29,885 nucleotides of DNA from contig JACVGT010000028.1 of the NCBI GenBank assembly GCA_018992685.1, forward strand, positions 1 through 29,885, read 5' to 3'. The notes under the pieces were generated by a model that saw nothing but the letters and a program-made list of their open reading frames with translations, ran no database searches and was not told the origin of the DNA. This document shows, piece by piece, positions 21,448 through 29,756 of the stretch. Each line of letters begins with the position of its first letter. Position 1 is the first letter of the stretch. The stretch is from Theionarchaea archaeon. Its GTDB lineage: Archaea; Methanobacteriota_B; Thermococci; Methanofastidiosales; SZ-28-30. Made by a program: the position numbers and the translations under genes.

Positions 21448-24400
21448 TTATATTCTTCCTAGGCAGCTGAGCACCTCATACACTTTCATCAGGGCTTGTA
21501 TTGCTTTGGTGGATGCTTCCTTGCACTTGCCCATCTCAAAGTACAGCTCCGCCTGGTCAATGTACATTTCTGCTTCTCTGAGAAGTTTCTCACAGAGCCT
21601 CACATCCCAGTTCTGCTTCTTCTTCTCCTCGAGCTTTGTTCTGGTTTCATACAGCAGGTTCTTGACCTTCTGGATAGTCCTCTCTACCTTGGAGCATTCA
21701 GAACTGAGTTTGGGCGACTCTGATTGATCGTCCTGGTCCTGATCGTCCTGATCTTGATCCTGATCATTTTGGTCCTGATCGTCCTGATCTTGATCCTGAT
21801 CATTTTGGTCCTGATCGTCTTGATCTTGATCCTGATTGTCTGAGCTTTGCTGTCCCTCTGTAATCGTCAGTGTATTGGACTTCTGCTCGGGGACTGTGAG
21901 GACGTCCCCTGTGCTGGTATCCACACCCTGTGCTGTTCCTGAAAAGACTACTGTTCCTTGCTTGACTGCGACATATGTCCAGAGGATAATTTCAAAGCTG
22001 TGACTGGGAACGCTAATAGATGTTCGGGATGGACCTGAAACGAGTTCTACAGCCCCCGTTCCTGAGACAGTCAATTCTGATGGGACTACGTTTACAGCTT
22101 CTGCCTGCCCAATGTTCTGCACCGTCATAGCCACGGTAAGAAGATCACCTTCTGCCACCTCTCTCGGAGTAACGATGACAAAGGCGGTCAGAATTGCAGG
22201 TGAGGCGACACCCACTGTTGACATGGCAGTGCTGGACACGAAAACCTGGCCTTCTGCTTCTCCTGAAACATAGCCGGTGAACACCACCGTTCCCCCCTGT
22301 GTGCCAGGGGTGGCTGCATACTTCCACTCAAATGTCTTTGTTTCACCCGGTTCCAGGGAGATGGGGGGTTTTGGTAAGGGACCAATCACCAGGCTGGCAG
22401 CTGCTGTGCCGGTCGTTGATGTGGACAGTGTTGAGGGCGTGACGTCTTCCAGAGTTACCTCTCCTGTGTTGTAGACCTCCATGGTCATGGTAATGGTAGA
22501 CCCTTCGATCACTCCGTAGAGCAGTGCTGAAATGTTTCCAGGTACGTCCGGTTCTATTGTTACAGTCACCGTTCCTGATTCAGCTTCTGATGACTCAATC
22601 TCTGCTCCAGTATCTTCTGCTCCTGCAGCGCTTCCTGTAAATATCAGTGAAGTACTCTCTTCTGCAGTGACTTCATATTCCCAGACAAAAGCTGCTGATT
22701 CTCCTCCGGGAATGTCCTGAGTCTCAGGCTCGGGGCCAGAGATCAACGTCACAGCATCGGGTGCTACCAGTGTCGGTACCACTGATTTCGCTAGTGCTTC
22801 CATGGTGTTGGTAACAGTCATGATGACTGTTATCTCATCGCCTTGTCCAGCTTCTGAACGGTTGGTTGAAATATCACAGTGGAGGGGTTGATCATCCTGT
22901 TCTGAAGGCTCTGCGGTTCCTGGTTCATCATCAGCCTGGTTGTCATCCGCTTCCTGTTCATCATCTTCTGATTCTCCAACAGTGAAGGTCACTGACTCTG
23001 TTTGACTCCAGTTCCCGACACTGTTCTGAGTCTTGACATCTAGGGTGTGATCCCCATCAGCCATATCAGTTGTGCCAAAGTCGAGGGTGAATTCCTCTTC
23101 AGGTTCATCAAAGCTACCGTCAGACGGAGTGGCTTGTTCCCATTCTCCCTGATCGACTCTGTACTGGACATCAGAAATGGTGTTCAGGCTGATATCGGTC
23201 TCTCCTGTCAAAGGATTCTGGTTAGGCAGTGGTGATTCCTTGGCTGTCCCAGCCCAGGATGTGTCCTGTTGGGTCAATGTAATAGCAGGCACTGTGTCAA
23301 AGACATCCAGGATTCCGTCAGAATCACTGTCACTCCAGCCCAGCTGTGTTCTCGCACTGACTTCGATCTGAGTATCCAGCATCCGCTCTCCTTTCATGAG
23401 AGAGGACACAGTAGACGTACAGGCTGTGCCATTCCACTCTGAATTGGTGGTTTCTCCACCGAGATATCCTGATGCTGTACTCTGTTCCACTTCGCTAGTG
23501 CATGCCTGATCCAATGCCCAGAAAACGTGACAGATCTCGTGGGCAATGACAGTGTCCATATTGGCAATTCCCCAGATGGAGTTGGAATAGGTAATAACCA
23601 CTCTCGGCCCACCCAGGAAAGAATAAGCTGAGTACCCGTCTGCAAACGCATTGTCTTCGTCTTCTGAATCATCCACCACAAAGATGATGAATGCCCAGTC
23701 CGAGTCATACGTATTCCGAAGATCATTGACGTATGAGTACTCATTGACCACATAATTCGGGCTTCCATATCCCAGGTGGTGCATAGCCTGCTCTTCCCAC
23801 AGGTCGTCATCAGTGTGGGGTCTTGTAATTGGTTCATAACCTACAGGTACATTGAAGTGCCACTCATATACAAAGGACAGCTGAGCTGCGGGTTCCTGCA
23901 TGAGTAGCCAGTTCAACCCATTCTGGATCTCTGAAACTACATTAACTTGCTCCTCTTCTGTCCAGTTCTCTGTGTCATCATCGATTGTTCCATTGCTCTC
24001 CAGGAACAGAACACTGACTGCCACAGTTCCTGCCAGATAGGCTGAGGTGTCCTGAAATCCTGCTCCGTACGGAAGCGCACCGTCATACTGAGAGGGCATC
24101 AGATACGATGAAATGTCAGGAAGAAGCTCACAATCATCTGGAGGAGGTTCAGGAGACAAGGGGGGTTCGTTCAACCCTGCGTCCACCGATAATCCCATGT
24201 AGTTGTAGTTCCATGCAGTCACTGGGTACAGCACGTCTTCAGGCCACTCCTTGCCTTCCGTATCTACTGGTCCTCTGTACACAGAAATACTGGGATCTTC
24301 AATCAGTGTCTCTTCTGCCTCCACAGAGAGCTTTCCAATAATAACTTCCGGCGGAAATACATGCATGACTTCTCCGTCAAGGTCCCGTATCAAGTCGCAG

Positions 24401-24558
24401 ACAGTGTCAATCTCTGGACCTTCTCCGTCCAGCAGTACAAGTGCTGGCAGATCTTCCAGGTCAGACTCTGATGCTACCGTCACTCCTGAAACCAGGAGTA
24501 GTGCTATCAATGAAAGCGAGTAGGTTACTCTCTTGCGGTTCGTCTGGTTTTTCTTCAT
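21448..24558 (-). CDS. Secreted metzincin-like metalloprotease with adhesive repeats and D/Q-rich linker
   Basis: 1036 residues. A signal peptide (1-29: basic start, then YSLSLIALLLVSGVTVAS) precedes a protease-like domain. IAHEICHVFWALDQ (338-351) gives HExxH with Asp350 at the metzincin third-ligand position, as in snapalysin. SSLMKG (385-390) may be the Met-turn. DSDSDGILDVFD (410-421) is a TSP3/dockerin-like calcium loop. Ig-like domains follow: one near 440-530, then three CARDB-like repeats with ITVIMTVTNT, ITMTMEVYNT and LTVAMTVQNI. A Asp/Gln tandem-repeat linker and a four-cysteine helical C-terminus end the protein. No C-terminal membrane anchor is seen, so it is released or bound by the tail. 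It shares a promoter/operator with the peptide at 5850. Start set by AAGGAGG (24566-24572). Confidence 0.82.
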   Translation of the reverse strand: MKKNQTNRKRVTYSLSLIALLLVSGVTVASESDLEDLPALVLLDGEGPEIDTVCDLIRDLDGEVMHVFPPEVIIGKLSVEAEETLIEDPSISVYRGPVDTEGKEWPEDVLYPVTAWNYNYMGLSVDAGLNEPPLSPEPPPDDCELLPDISSYLMPSQYDGALPYGAGFQDTSAYLAGTVAVSVLFLESNGTIDDDTENWTEEEQVNVVSEIQNGLNWLLMQEPAAQLSFVYEWHFNVPVGYEPITRPHTDDDLWEEQAMHHLGYGSPNYVVNEYSYVNDLRNTYDSDWAFIIFVVDDSEDEDNAFADGYSAYSFLGGPRVVITYSNSIWGIANMDTVIAHEICHVFWALDQACTSEVEQSTASGYLGGETTNSEWNGTACTSTVSSLMKGERMLDTQIEVSARTQLGWSDSDSDGILDVFDTVPAITLTQQDTSWAGTAKESPLPNQNPLTGETDISLNTISDVQYRVDQGEWEQATPSDGSFDEPEEEFTLDFGTTDMADGDHTLDVKTQNSVGNWSQTESVTFTVGESEDDEQEADDNQADDEPGTAEPSEQDDQPLHCDISTNRSEAGQGDEITVIMTVTNTMEALAKSVVPTLVAPDAVTLISGPEPETQDIPGGESAAFVWEYEVTAEESTSLIFTGSAAGAEDTGAEIESSEAESGTVTVTIEPDVPGNISALLYGVIEGSTITMTMEVYNTGEVTLEDVTPSTLSTSTTGTAAASLVIGPLPKPPISLEPGETKTFEWKYAATPGTQGGTVVFTGYVSGEAEGQVFVSSTAMSTVGVASPAILTAFVIVTPREVAEGDLLTVAMTVQNIGQAEAVNVVPSELTVSGTGAVELVSGPSRTSISVPSHSFEIILWTYVAVKQGTVVFSGTAQGVDTSTGDVLTVPEQKSNTLTITEGQQSSDNQDQDQDDQDQNDQDQDQDDQDQNDQDQDQDDQDQDDQSESPKLSSECSKVERTIQKVKNLLYETRTKLEEKKKQNWDVRLCEKLLREAEMYIDQAELYFEMGKCKEASTKAIQALMKVYEVLSCLGRI
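21729..21837. repeat. 36-bp tandem repeat encoding the D/Q-rich linker
   Basis: 21745-21780 and 21781-21816 are identical 36-bp units, with partial copies on both sides. In frame they encode 12-residue blocks made of Asp and Gln with one Asn. They are coding, flexible and highly acidic, and likely vary in copy number among strains. Confidence 0.85.
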
Positions 24559-24565
24559 AATGAAA

Positions 24566-24572
24566 CCTCCTT
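24566..24572 (-). promoter_or_regulatory. Shine-Dalgarno site of the metalloprotease
   Basis: Minus strand AAGGAGG, seven bases before the ATG at 24558, within a 41-nt leader. It is one of the few first genes here with a real leader. Confidence 0.65.
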
Positions 24573-24605
24573 GAAGTTAGGCTTGATGCCATTATCTTTA
24601 TACAT

Positions 24606-24630
24606 TATTGCTAATCAATAGCATATAAAG
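24606..24630 (-). promoter_or_regulatory. TATA box abutting a palindromic operator (copy B)
   Basis: On the minus strand CTTTATATGC is followed by TATTG-ATTAG-CAATA (24620-24606). The arms are perfect and only the spacer differs from copy A. The extended 38-bp element (24636-24599) matches 5801-5838 at 33 positions, including the flanks CGAAA and ATAATG. Predicted transcription start is near 24600. Confidence 0.75.
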
Positions 24631-24732
24631 CTTTCGGTGGCAACAAGGGTAAGGGAGGGAAGAAAACTGACCATCATGGATAAGACACTATGAAGAAGGA
24701 GACACGGAATGGAGAACAGATGGCAAAATGAA

Positions 24733-24752
24733 GAAAAAAAGGCCGAAAGGCC
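24733..24752 (-). terminator. Intrinsic-type terminator after the YbjQ/small membrane protein pair
   Basis: 24741-24752 is GGCC-GAAA-GGCC. On the minus strand it is followed by TTTTTTTCTT, right after the stop codon of the 82-residue gene. It closely resembles a bacterial rho-independent terminator. Confidence 0.6.
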
Positions 24753-24764
24753 CAGAGGTCGTGA

Positions 24765-25013
24765 TCACACTTTTTCGTGGACTTCTTCTGTTTTCACAGA
24801 TCGATACCGATCATACATGGCTGACAGGAGCATGAGAATGATTCCCAGAATGAATGCAGTAATTCCAACCAACACGAGCTGGGCAGAAAGAGGGAGTGGT
24901 CCCTGAACGAAGAACTGGAAGAGTACTTTAACGATTCCGTACACGATGAGCCCTGCAAAAATCAGTCCTCCCAGCACAACCAGGGCAAACCCTGCTTTGC
25001 CGAAAATGTTCAT
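24765..25013 (-). CDS. Small membrane protein with two helices
   Basis: 82 residues of no recognised family. Two hydrophobic segments (about 7-30, GFALVVLGGLIFAGLIVYGI; and about 44-66, AQLVLVGITAFILGIILMLL) are joined by a short loop. A charged tail (DRYRSVKTEEVHEKV) is likely cytoplasmic. It starts 19 bases after the YbjQ-family gene and is followed by a hairpin terminator, so it is the second gene of a two-gene operon. It may anchor the YbjQ protein to the membrane; that is inference. Confidence 0.7.
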   Translation of the reverse strand: MNIFGKAGFALVVLGGLIFAGLIVYGIVKVLFQFFVQGPLPLSAQLVLVGITAFILGIILMLLSAMYDRYRSVKTEEVHEKV

Positions 25014-25032
25014 GATTCCACCTTCATTCAGA

Positions 25033-25347
25033 CTACTTCAGCGTAACAGCAGTACCATATGCAAGTATTTCTGCAGCAGATGACGCTACCTGCGAGGTGG
25101 TGAATCGTACGTTTACCACAGCGTCAGCCTTCAGCTTCTCAGCTTCTGCAATCATCCTGTTCAGTGCTTCTTCCCGAGATTCAGAGATCATCTCAGTATA
25201 TTCCAGGAGTTCTCCTCCTACAATATTCCTGAGCCCAGCCATAATATCCTTTCCCAGATGCTTGGCTCTGATGGTGTTTCCTCTAACCAACCCAAGTACT
25301 TCTGAGATTTCTCTTCCTGGAATTGTATCAGTATTCACAACAATCAT
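25033..25347 (-). CDS. YbjQ/UPF0145-family protein
   Basis: 104 residues covering the whole family domain (IVVNTDTIPGREISEVLGLV, RGNTIRAKHLGKDIMAGLRN, then VGGELLEYTEMISESREEAL, ADAVVNVRF, AEILAYGTAV). Members form pentameric rings. They have been called heavy-metal binding, but function is uncertain and no metal cluster is obvious here. GGTGAT precedes the ATG, with a TATA-like ATTAAAAG at 25378-25385. Cotranscribed with the membrane protein downstream. Confidence 0.85.
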   Translation of the reverse strand: MIVVNTDTIPGREISEVLGLVRGNTIRAKHLGKDIMAGLRNIVGGELLEYTEMISESREEALNRMIAEAEKLKADAVVNVRFTTSQVASSAAEILAYGTAVTLK

Positions 25348-25432
25348 GGTATCACCGGTAGTATGAAGGTGTTCGTGCTTTTAATCTTTTCTCCAGGCCA
25401 GACATGACATTCTATCGTGCGGCGTACCCAAC

Positions 25433-25441
25433 CTTTTTAAC
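25433..25441 (+). promoter_or_regulatory. TATA box of the reductive-dehalogenase-like gene
   Basis: CTTTTTAAC, 25 bp before the ATG at 25462; leaderless spacing. Confidence 0.55.
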
Positions 25442-25461
25442 GGGGAATCAGAGAGTGTCCC

Positions 25462-26472
25462 ATGTACACAGTGAACTCCGGGTACTCGCAATTTGACGGC
25501 AGGAACATTATTTTTGCCCGTGCCCTGTCTGATCCTCAATGCCCGTGCTACGGTCACTCGGTCGAGGAGCATCTTCCAGATATTGTTAAGGAGGGGAAGT
25601 CTGGGTATTCTCTGATTGATGTTGCCCTGTATGAGGCAGCATGGGTAGTATACGAGACGTATGGGGGTGCCTTTTCATGGGGACGCCTCCGTCCTTTGGA
25701 TGCAAAACCCGAGCTGGACAGGCTTGAATCATATAATCCCGGTCCAGAACAGCTGACTGCAGTGGTGAAGAAAGCAGCTCGCTTTTATGGGGCCTCTCTC
25801 GTGGGTATTTCCAGAATTGACTCCCGATGGGTATATTCACACGATCGAGAAGGGACTCCTGTAGAGATTCCTGAAGGAGCAACCCACGCTGTAGTCATGG
25901 CCCTTGAAATGGACCCCCGGGGCATTGGGACTACTCCTGCGCTGACGTCATCAGCTGTCGTGGGGCTAGCATATTCCAGAATAGCCTTCTTGCTTGCCTG
26001 TATGGGTGAATTCATTAGAAACCTGGGATACAAGGCCATTCAGATGGGTAATGATACAGCCCTGAGCATTCCACTGGCTGTGGATGCGGGATTGGGAGAA
26101 CTGGGAAGACATGGACTGCTGATCACTCCTCAACTCGGGTCCAGAGTACGCATCTGCAAGATATTCACTGACATGGAGCTGGTGTGCGATAACCCTCTTG
26201 ACACAGGAATTCAACAGGTTTGTAAGACGTGTAGAAAATGTGCGGAAGCCTGTGAGGTTGACGCCATCTCTTTTGAGGAAGAACCCACCTTCGAACCAGT
26301 GTGTAAATCAAACAATCCGGGGGTCCTGAAGTGGCCGGTGAACGCGGAGAAATGTTATGCGTTCTGGTGTGAAAATGGCGGAGACTGTGCCACGTGTATC
26401 ACAGCATGCCCTTTCACCGTAAGGACAGGTGTCAAGGAGACAGCACCCGATGACTTCTGGAATACCTTGTAG
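25462..26472 (+). CDS. Reductive dehalogenase-like corrinoid iron-sulfur protein, soluble short form
   Basis: 336 residues. The B12-binding core resembles RdhA: ASLVGISRIDSRWVYSH, HAVVMALEMDPRGIG, LACMGEFIRNLGYKAIQMGN and IPLAVDAGLGELGRHGLLIT, then PQLGSRVRICKIFTDMEL. Two ferredoxin-like clusters follow: C254/C257/C260/C264 and a second set among C298, C303, C309, C312 and C316 (CITACPF). Respiratory RdhA proteins are longer, carry a Tat signal and sit beside the RdhB anchor; both are missing here. It may be a cytosolic dehalogenase or a related corrinoid reductase such as the QueG branch. The RdhA-type C-terminal KW...C...W pattern favours the former. No cobamide genes are in view. Confidence 0.8.
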   Translation: MYTVNSGYSQFDGRNIIFARALSDPQCPCYGHSVEEHLPDIVKEGKSGYSLIDVALYEAAWVVYETYGGAFSWGRLRPLDAKPELDRLESYNPGPEQLTAVVKKAARFYGASLVGISRIDSRWVYSHDREGTPVEIPEGATHAVVMALEMDPRGIGTTPALTSSAVVGLAYSRIAFLLACMGEFIRNLGYKAIQMGNDTALSIPLAVDAGLGELGRHGLLITPQLGSRVRICKIFTDMELVCDNPLDTGIQQVCKTCRKCAEACEVDAISFEEEPTFEPVCKSNNPGVLKWPVNAEKCYAFWCENGGDCATCITACPFTVRTGVKETAPDDFWNTL

Positions 26473-26527
26473 AGGACATGTGCAGCACCATTACCGTATC
26501 CTTTCAAGCAGGTTCACCTGTGATGCT

Positions 26528-28741
26528 CTAGATCAGCTGAAGGGTGGGATCACCAAATAACACAAAGCAGCTCCAGGCAATATTATGAGTGGCAAAGGCA
26601 TGCTCTTTTGCTTTCCGCAGGGCCTCTCCCAGGGTATGGTGATGGAGACAGTTGGTGTAAAAATCCACTGCCAGACGGGCCGCTGCCACATCATGAACAT
26701 CCCAGAGACTGCCCAGATATCCCAGGGCCCCTCCCTGCAGGAATGCTCCTGCCAGAGAAGTCGCCAGAACCCCTGCTGATCTACATCCATTAACAAAGAC
26801 AAGCGGGGCTCCTGCAAGGTGACGCAATATGACATTCCCTTTCAGCACGCCATCTGACAGATCGAGTCCATGTTCAGTGACGTGTCCCGCATAATGGATA
26901 ATGGTATATCCTGAGTGCAGTCGTGCTCTCACGGTTTCTGTTGTGGCTTCCTCCTGTTTAATATAATCAACAGTATCTATGAGCCGACTCAACGATTCAG
27001 CCAGGTAATCACACTCGCGCACAGCCTCTCCCAGGGTGCTGTCAGGATCAGCTATGACTAATGCCCTGTTCTTTTCCACCTCCTGGGGCAGATTGAGAAC
27101 CAGCGGGCCATGCACCCGGAGACGGCGTCCAATCCCATATTGGAGGGCAAAAAAGGTTTGATCCCACATGAGCTCAAAAGGAACATCAACCAGATCTGTT
27201 TCCAGCACAAGGTGAGAAATGTCAGGAACCCGGTATGATGATTCACTGAGCACACTCTCAAATAGAGATTCCCCTTTTTGCTTTAAGATGTCAAGAACAG
27301 GGGGATTATCCACCGTGTACGTTCTCAGATATGCAAGGGTACCCAAAGCAGATTTCATGACTGAGTTGATATCATATGCCTTCTGCTGAAGTTCATTCAC
27401 AGAACAGGTGGTGACAGATGGTACGACTGCAGAAAGTGTTCCTCCTGCAGGCTCCAGAGACACTTCTACCTTATCGCCCCGTGACATCACAGAGAGCAAT
27501 ACCGATTTGGGGACTCTCACTCTTCTCTTCCCCAGAATGTATTCCAACAGGTCTCGATCTCTTTCTGGAAGTTCTGTCCTTACGAGGTCAAACTTCTCAG
27601 TGAAGGCATCCATCTCTGCTGAGGGCTGCAATCCATAAACGAGCCCCTTTGGACTTTCGTAAACCGACAATTCGCCCTCCTCTTTGAGCTCATTAAGCAG
27701 TGGAAAGGTGTCTTCAAGTTTCAGTCCCAGCCTATCTGCCACTATCTCTGGTTCCAGTACATATTCATTTCTACTCCATGTAACAATGTCCTTACGCCAC
27801 TGCTGCACTTGCTCTTCCCTGCTCTGCAAGTACTGGCTGACTGGGATGAGGACAATCGGCGTCATTAAAGCCCAGAAGAGGAGCTCAATCACAGAGCACG
27901 CACGGAAAACTCCTGCAGGAGAATAGCCTAACACGAGATCACCGCAGAAGGATGTCGATTTCACAGGGCGAAAGGGAAGAGGATTGGGTAGAAAACGCTT
28001 CATACGTTGAAAATCCAGCTCAGATCCTCTGAGAAATTCCAGGACTGCAAACACAAACGGAGGAAGAAGTATGAAAATGAGAACCCACCCATCCGTTCGC
28101 ACCATGTAGTACAGGACAGCAACAGGAATTCCCATACTGAAGACTACATCACGTCTGTAGCTCACCTGAAATCGCGTAATCGCAACAAGTATTCCCATGA
28201 CCCATGCCCAGAAAATCGTGAAAATCATGGCCACCTCCAGGTATCCTCTGTTCGTTATCACGTGGACGAAGTCAACAAGAATCACACAGGAGAGAATGGC
28301 TATTAACTTGTGACCAACAATATAGTGGTGTTCTTGCCGGTAATACCAGCGAGAAATCAAGAAAAAGATCAGGACAGAGCTGAGACGTACCAGGCGATCA
28401 TCTGTAGTCCCCAGTGATCCTCTGAGGAGATTCTGGATTATGATTGTCCCACCAATGGCCAAACTCCCCAGGAAGGAGAGTACAAATAGATAGAATGAAA
28501 TGTACGTTGTCTCAAAAAACCGGTGATGCGTGTGATGATAGAACTGGTGGTGTTTGGTATGCGCTTTCACCAGGGCCTGGGGGGTGGGACGTTTTCTGGA
28601 ACGAAGAAATCGAGTCCACAGTCTGTGAACAGAGAACACGTCATCTATGATCACAGCAGCAGCAAGGATTCCCGCCCCAAGAAGAATAACTGCAAACTGA
28701 AACTCCTCCTCGCTCATGATTCTTTGTGACAGTTGCATCAT
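26528..28741 (-). CDS. Membrane-anchored CHAT (caspase-like) protein
   Basis: 737 residues. About eight membrane segments lie within residues 14-305. Histidine clusters sit between TM1 and TM2 (HTKHHQFYHHTHH, 61-73) and after TM3 (HHYIVGH, 138-144). Residues 315-375 look like a winged helix or its remnant (PEIVADRLGLKLEDTFPLLN). Residues 500-737 are a CHAT domain with IIHYAGH (His620) and VFVNGCRSAG (Cys653), the caspase-like dyad, plus GALGYLGSLWDVHD and SCFVLFGDPTLQLI. CHAT proteins are clan CD proteases or their scaffolds, often in regulated cell death or gasdermin-type defence. No gasdermin or TPR partner is visible here. TATA box at 28766-28774; leaderless. Confidence 0.85.
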   Translation of the reverse strand: MMQLSQRIMSEEEFQFAVILLGAGILAAAVIIDDVFSVHRLWTRFLRSRKRPTPQALVKAHTKHHQFYHHTHHRFFETTYISFYLFVLSFLGSLAIGGTIIIQNLLRGSLGTTDDRLVRLSSVLIFFLISRWYYRQEHHYIVGHKLIAILSCVILVDFVHVITNRGYLEVAMIFTIFWAWVMGILVAITRFQVSYRRDVVFSMGIPVAVLYYMVRTDGWVLIFILLPPFVFAVLEFLRGSELDFQRMKRFLPNPLPFRPVKSTSFCGDLVLGYSPAGVFRACSVIELLFWALMTPIVLIPVSQYLQSREEQVQQWRKDIVTWSRNEYVLEPEIVADRLGLKLEDTFPLLNELKEEGELSVYESPKGLVYGLQPSAEMDAFTEKFDLVRTELPERDRDLLEYILGKRRVRVPKSVLLSVMSRGDKVEVSLEPAGGTLSAVVPSVTTCSVNELQQKAYDINSVMKSALGTLAYLRTYTVDNPPVLDILKQKGESLFESVLSESSYRVPDISHLVLETDLVDVPFELMWDQTFFALQYGIGRRLRVHGPLVLNLPQEVEKNRALVIADPDSTLGEAVRECDYLAESLSRLIDTVDYIKQEEATTETVRARLHSGYTIIHYAGHVTEHGLDLSDGVLKGNVILRHLAGAPLVFVNGCRSAGVLATSLAGAFLQGGALGYLGSLWDVHDVAAARLAVDFYTNCLHHHTLGEALRKAKEHAFATHNIAWSCFVLFGDPTLQLI

Positions 28742-28765
28742 AAGAACCTTTGCCAGCGAGCGAGT

Positions 28766-28774
28766 GATATATTC
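28766..28774 (-). promoter_or_regulatory. TATA box of the CHAT gene
   Basis: Minus strand GAATATATC, about 26 bp before the ATG at 28741. Slightly upstream, TACTGTTGATTACC (28782-28795) weakly resembles the palindromic operator of copies A and B. Confidence 0.5.
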
Positions 28775-28851
28775 TAAACTATACTGTTGATTACCCAGTC
28801 AGGGAGCACGGCACGACTACTACGCCTGCAGAAATGCCACCCTGATATCAC

Positions 28852-29601
28852 TTATGTTGTGGGACCTTCTGTAAAAAGTTCTTCATTATATACTTCAATT
28901 CCAGAGTTGGTAATCTTCAATGGGCGCATGTCTTCATCAAACCCTGTCCCTCGCATTTTCTGAATCTCGATCGCCCTTCGCTTTCTCCCGCTCTCGATAA
29001 AGGTGTGCATCTTCAAGACTCCATCGCTGATGTAGTTCTCCAGGCTGGGGGTGTCTTCTGTGGTCTCTGATGTAAGAAGACAGGTACATCCTGATTCTAT
29101 CAGAAATTCCATCAATCTAAAAAGCATCCGTCTCTTCTTGACCTCATCTCCATAGAACATCTTGAGAGTGCTGAGGGAATCCAGGGCAATCCTCCTGGTA
29201 CTTGGCTTCAAGGCAGAAGATATAAGTCTTGTGACACTGGGCAGGTTGATAATCACATCAGTCTCCGTCACTAATTCCTTCTTCTGGGAACCCGTGCCCA
29301 GAACAGCGTCTAGCCGGGGTCCTGGTTCACGCCTGGGAGTATGTTCAACAGGATTAATAAAGGTTATCTGATTAAGATCCCATCCAAAGGTCTCAATATT
29401 TCTTTGTATCCGTTCTTTGCTCTCACCCAGCGAAAGGAAAATACCGTCTTCACCATCCATTACCCCGCGCATGAGAAACTGAATGGATAGAATTGTCTTT
29501 CCTGAACCTGGTCCTCCTGCTACAATGATGGCACTGTTCTCTGGAAATCCGCCACTGAACATCCTGTCGAGGCCAACAACGCCGGTTGGAACTTTTTTCA
29601 T
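28852..29601 (-). CDS. KaiC-like RecA-superfamily ATPase, single domain
   Basis: 249 residues. The start VPTGVVGLDRMFSGGFPENS matches KaiC/RadA-related archaeal ATPases. Walker A is GGPGSGKT (29-36). Glu residues of FLSLGESKERIQRN and the Walker B strand RRIALDSLSTLKMF follow, with the C-terminal pattern ISDGVLKMHTFIESGRKRRA and IQKMRGTGFDED typical of KaiC domains. There is one domain rather than two, as in most archaeal homologues, which link signalling, motility and DNA-associated processes. The precise role is unknown. TATA box at 29621-29631 with leaderless spacing. It is on the same strand as the CHAT gene but separately promoted. Confidence 0.88.
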   Translation of the reverse strand: MKKVPTGVVGLDRMFSGGFPENSAIIVAGGPGSGKTILSIQFLMRGVMDGEDGIFLSLGESKERIQRNIETFGWDLNQITFINPVEHTPRREPGPRLDAVLGTGSQKKELVTETDVIINLPSVTRLISSALKPSTRRIALDSLSTLKMFYGDEVKKRRMLFRLMEFLIESGCTCLLTSETTEDTPSLENYISDGVLKMHTFIESGRKRRAIEIQKMRGTGFDEDMRPLKITNSGIEVYNEELFTEGPTT

Positions 29602-29620
29602 GGAGCATTTTGTGGTTGAT

Positions 29621-29631
29621 TCTATTTAAGG
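29621..29631 (-). promoter_or_regulatory. TATA box of the KaiC-like gene
   Basis: Minus strand CCTTAAATAGA, about 25 bp before the ATG at 29601. Confidence 0.5.
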
Positions 29632-29756
29632 TTTTGTGTCAGCACTCAAGATCTTCATCATCGATTAACTCAGCAGGGTTCTCTCATCATGCTAATAGTT
29701 CCGAGGGGTCTCACGTTATAAAGGTACTGTCACTGAGAACGGTGTAATATCACCAG

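Noticed and set aside
21729-21837. Short regular repeats that could suggest a CRISPR array
   Set aside because: Copies are directly adjacent without unique spacers and stay in frame within the protease gene.
26585-26793. Plus-strand frames with several cysteines opposite the CHAT gene
   Set aside because: They are shadows of the conserved CHAT C-terminus and have no start signals.
28782-28795. Possible fifth copy of the palindromic operator upstream of the CHAT gene
   Set aside because: Only about 10 of 15 positions match and the arms are not symmetrical, which is expected by chance in A/T-rich DNA. It is noted only in the promoter entry.
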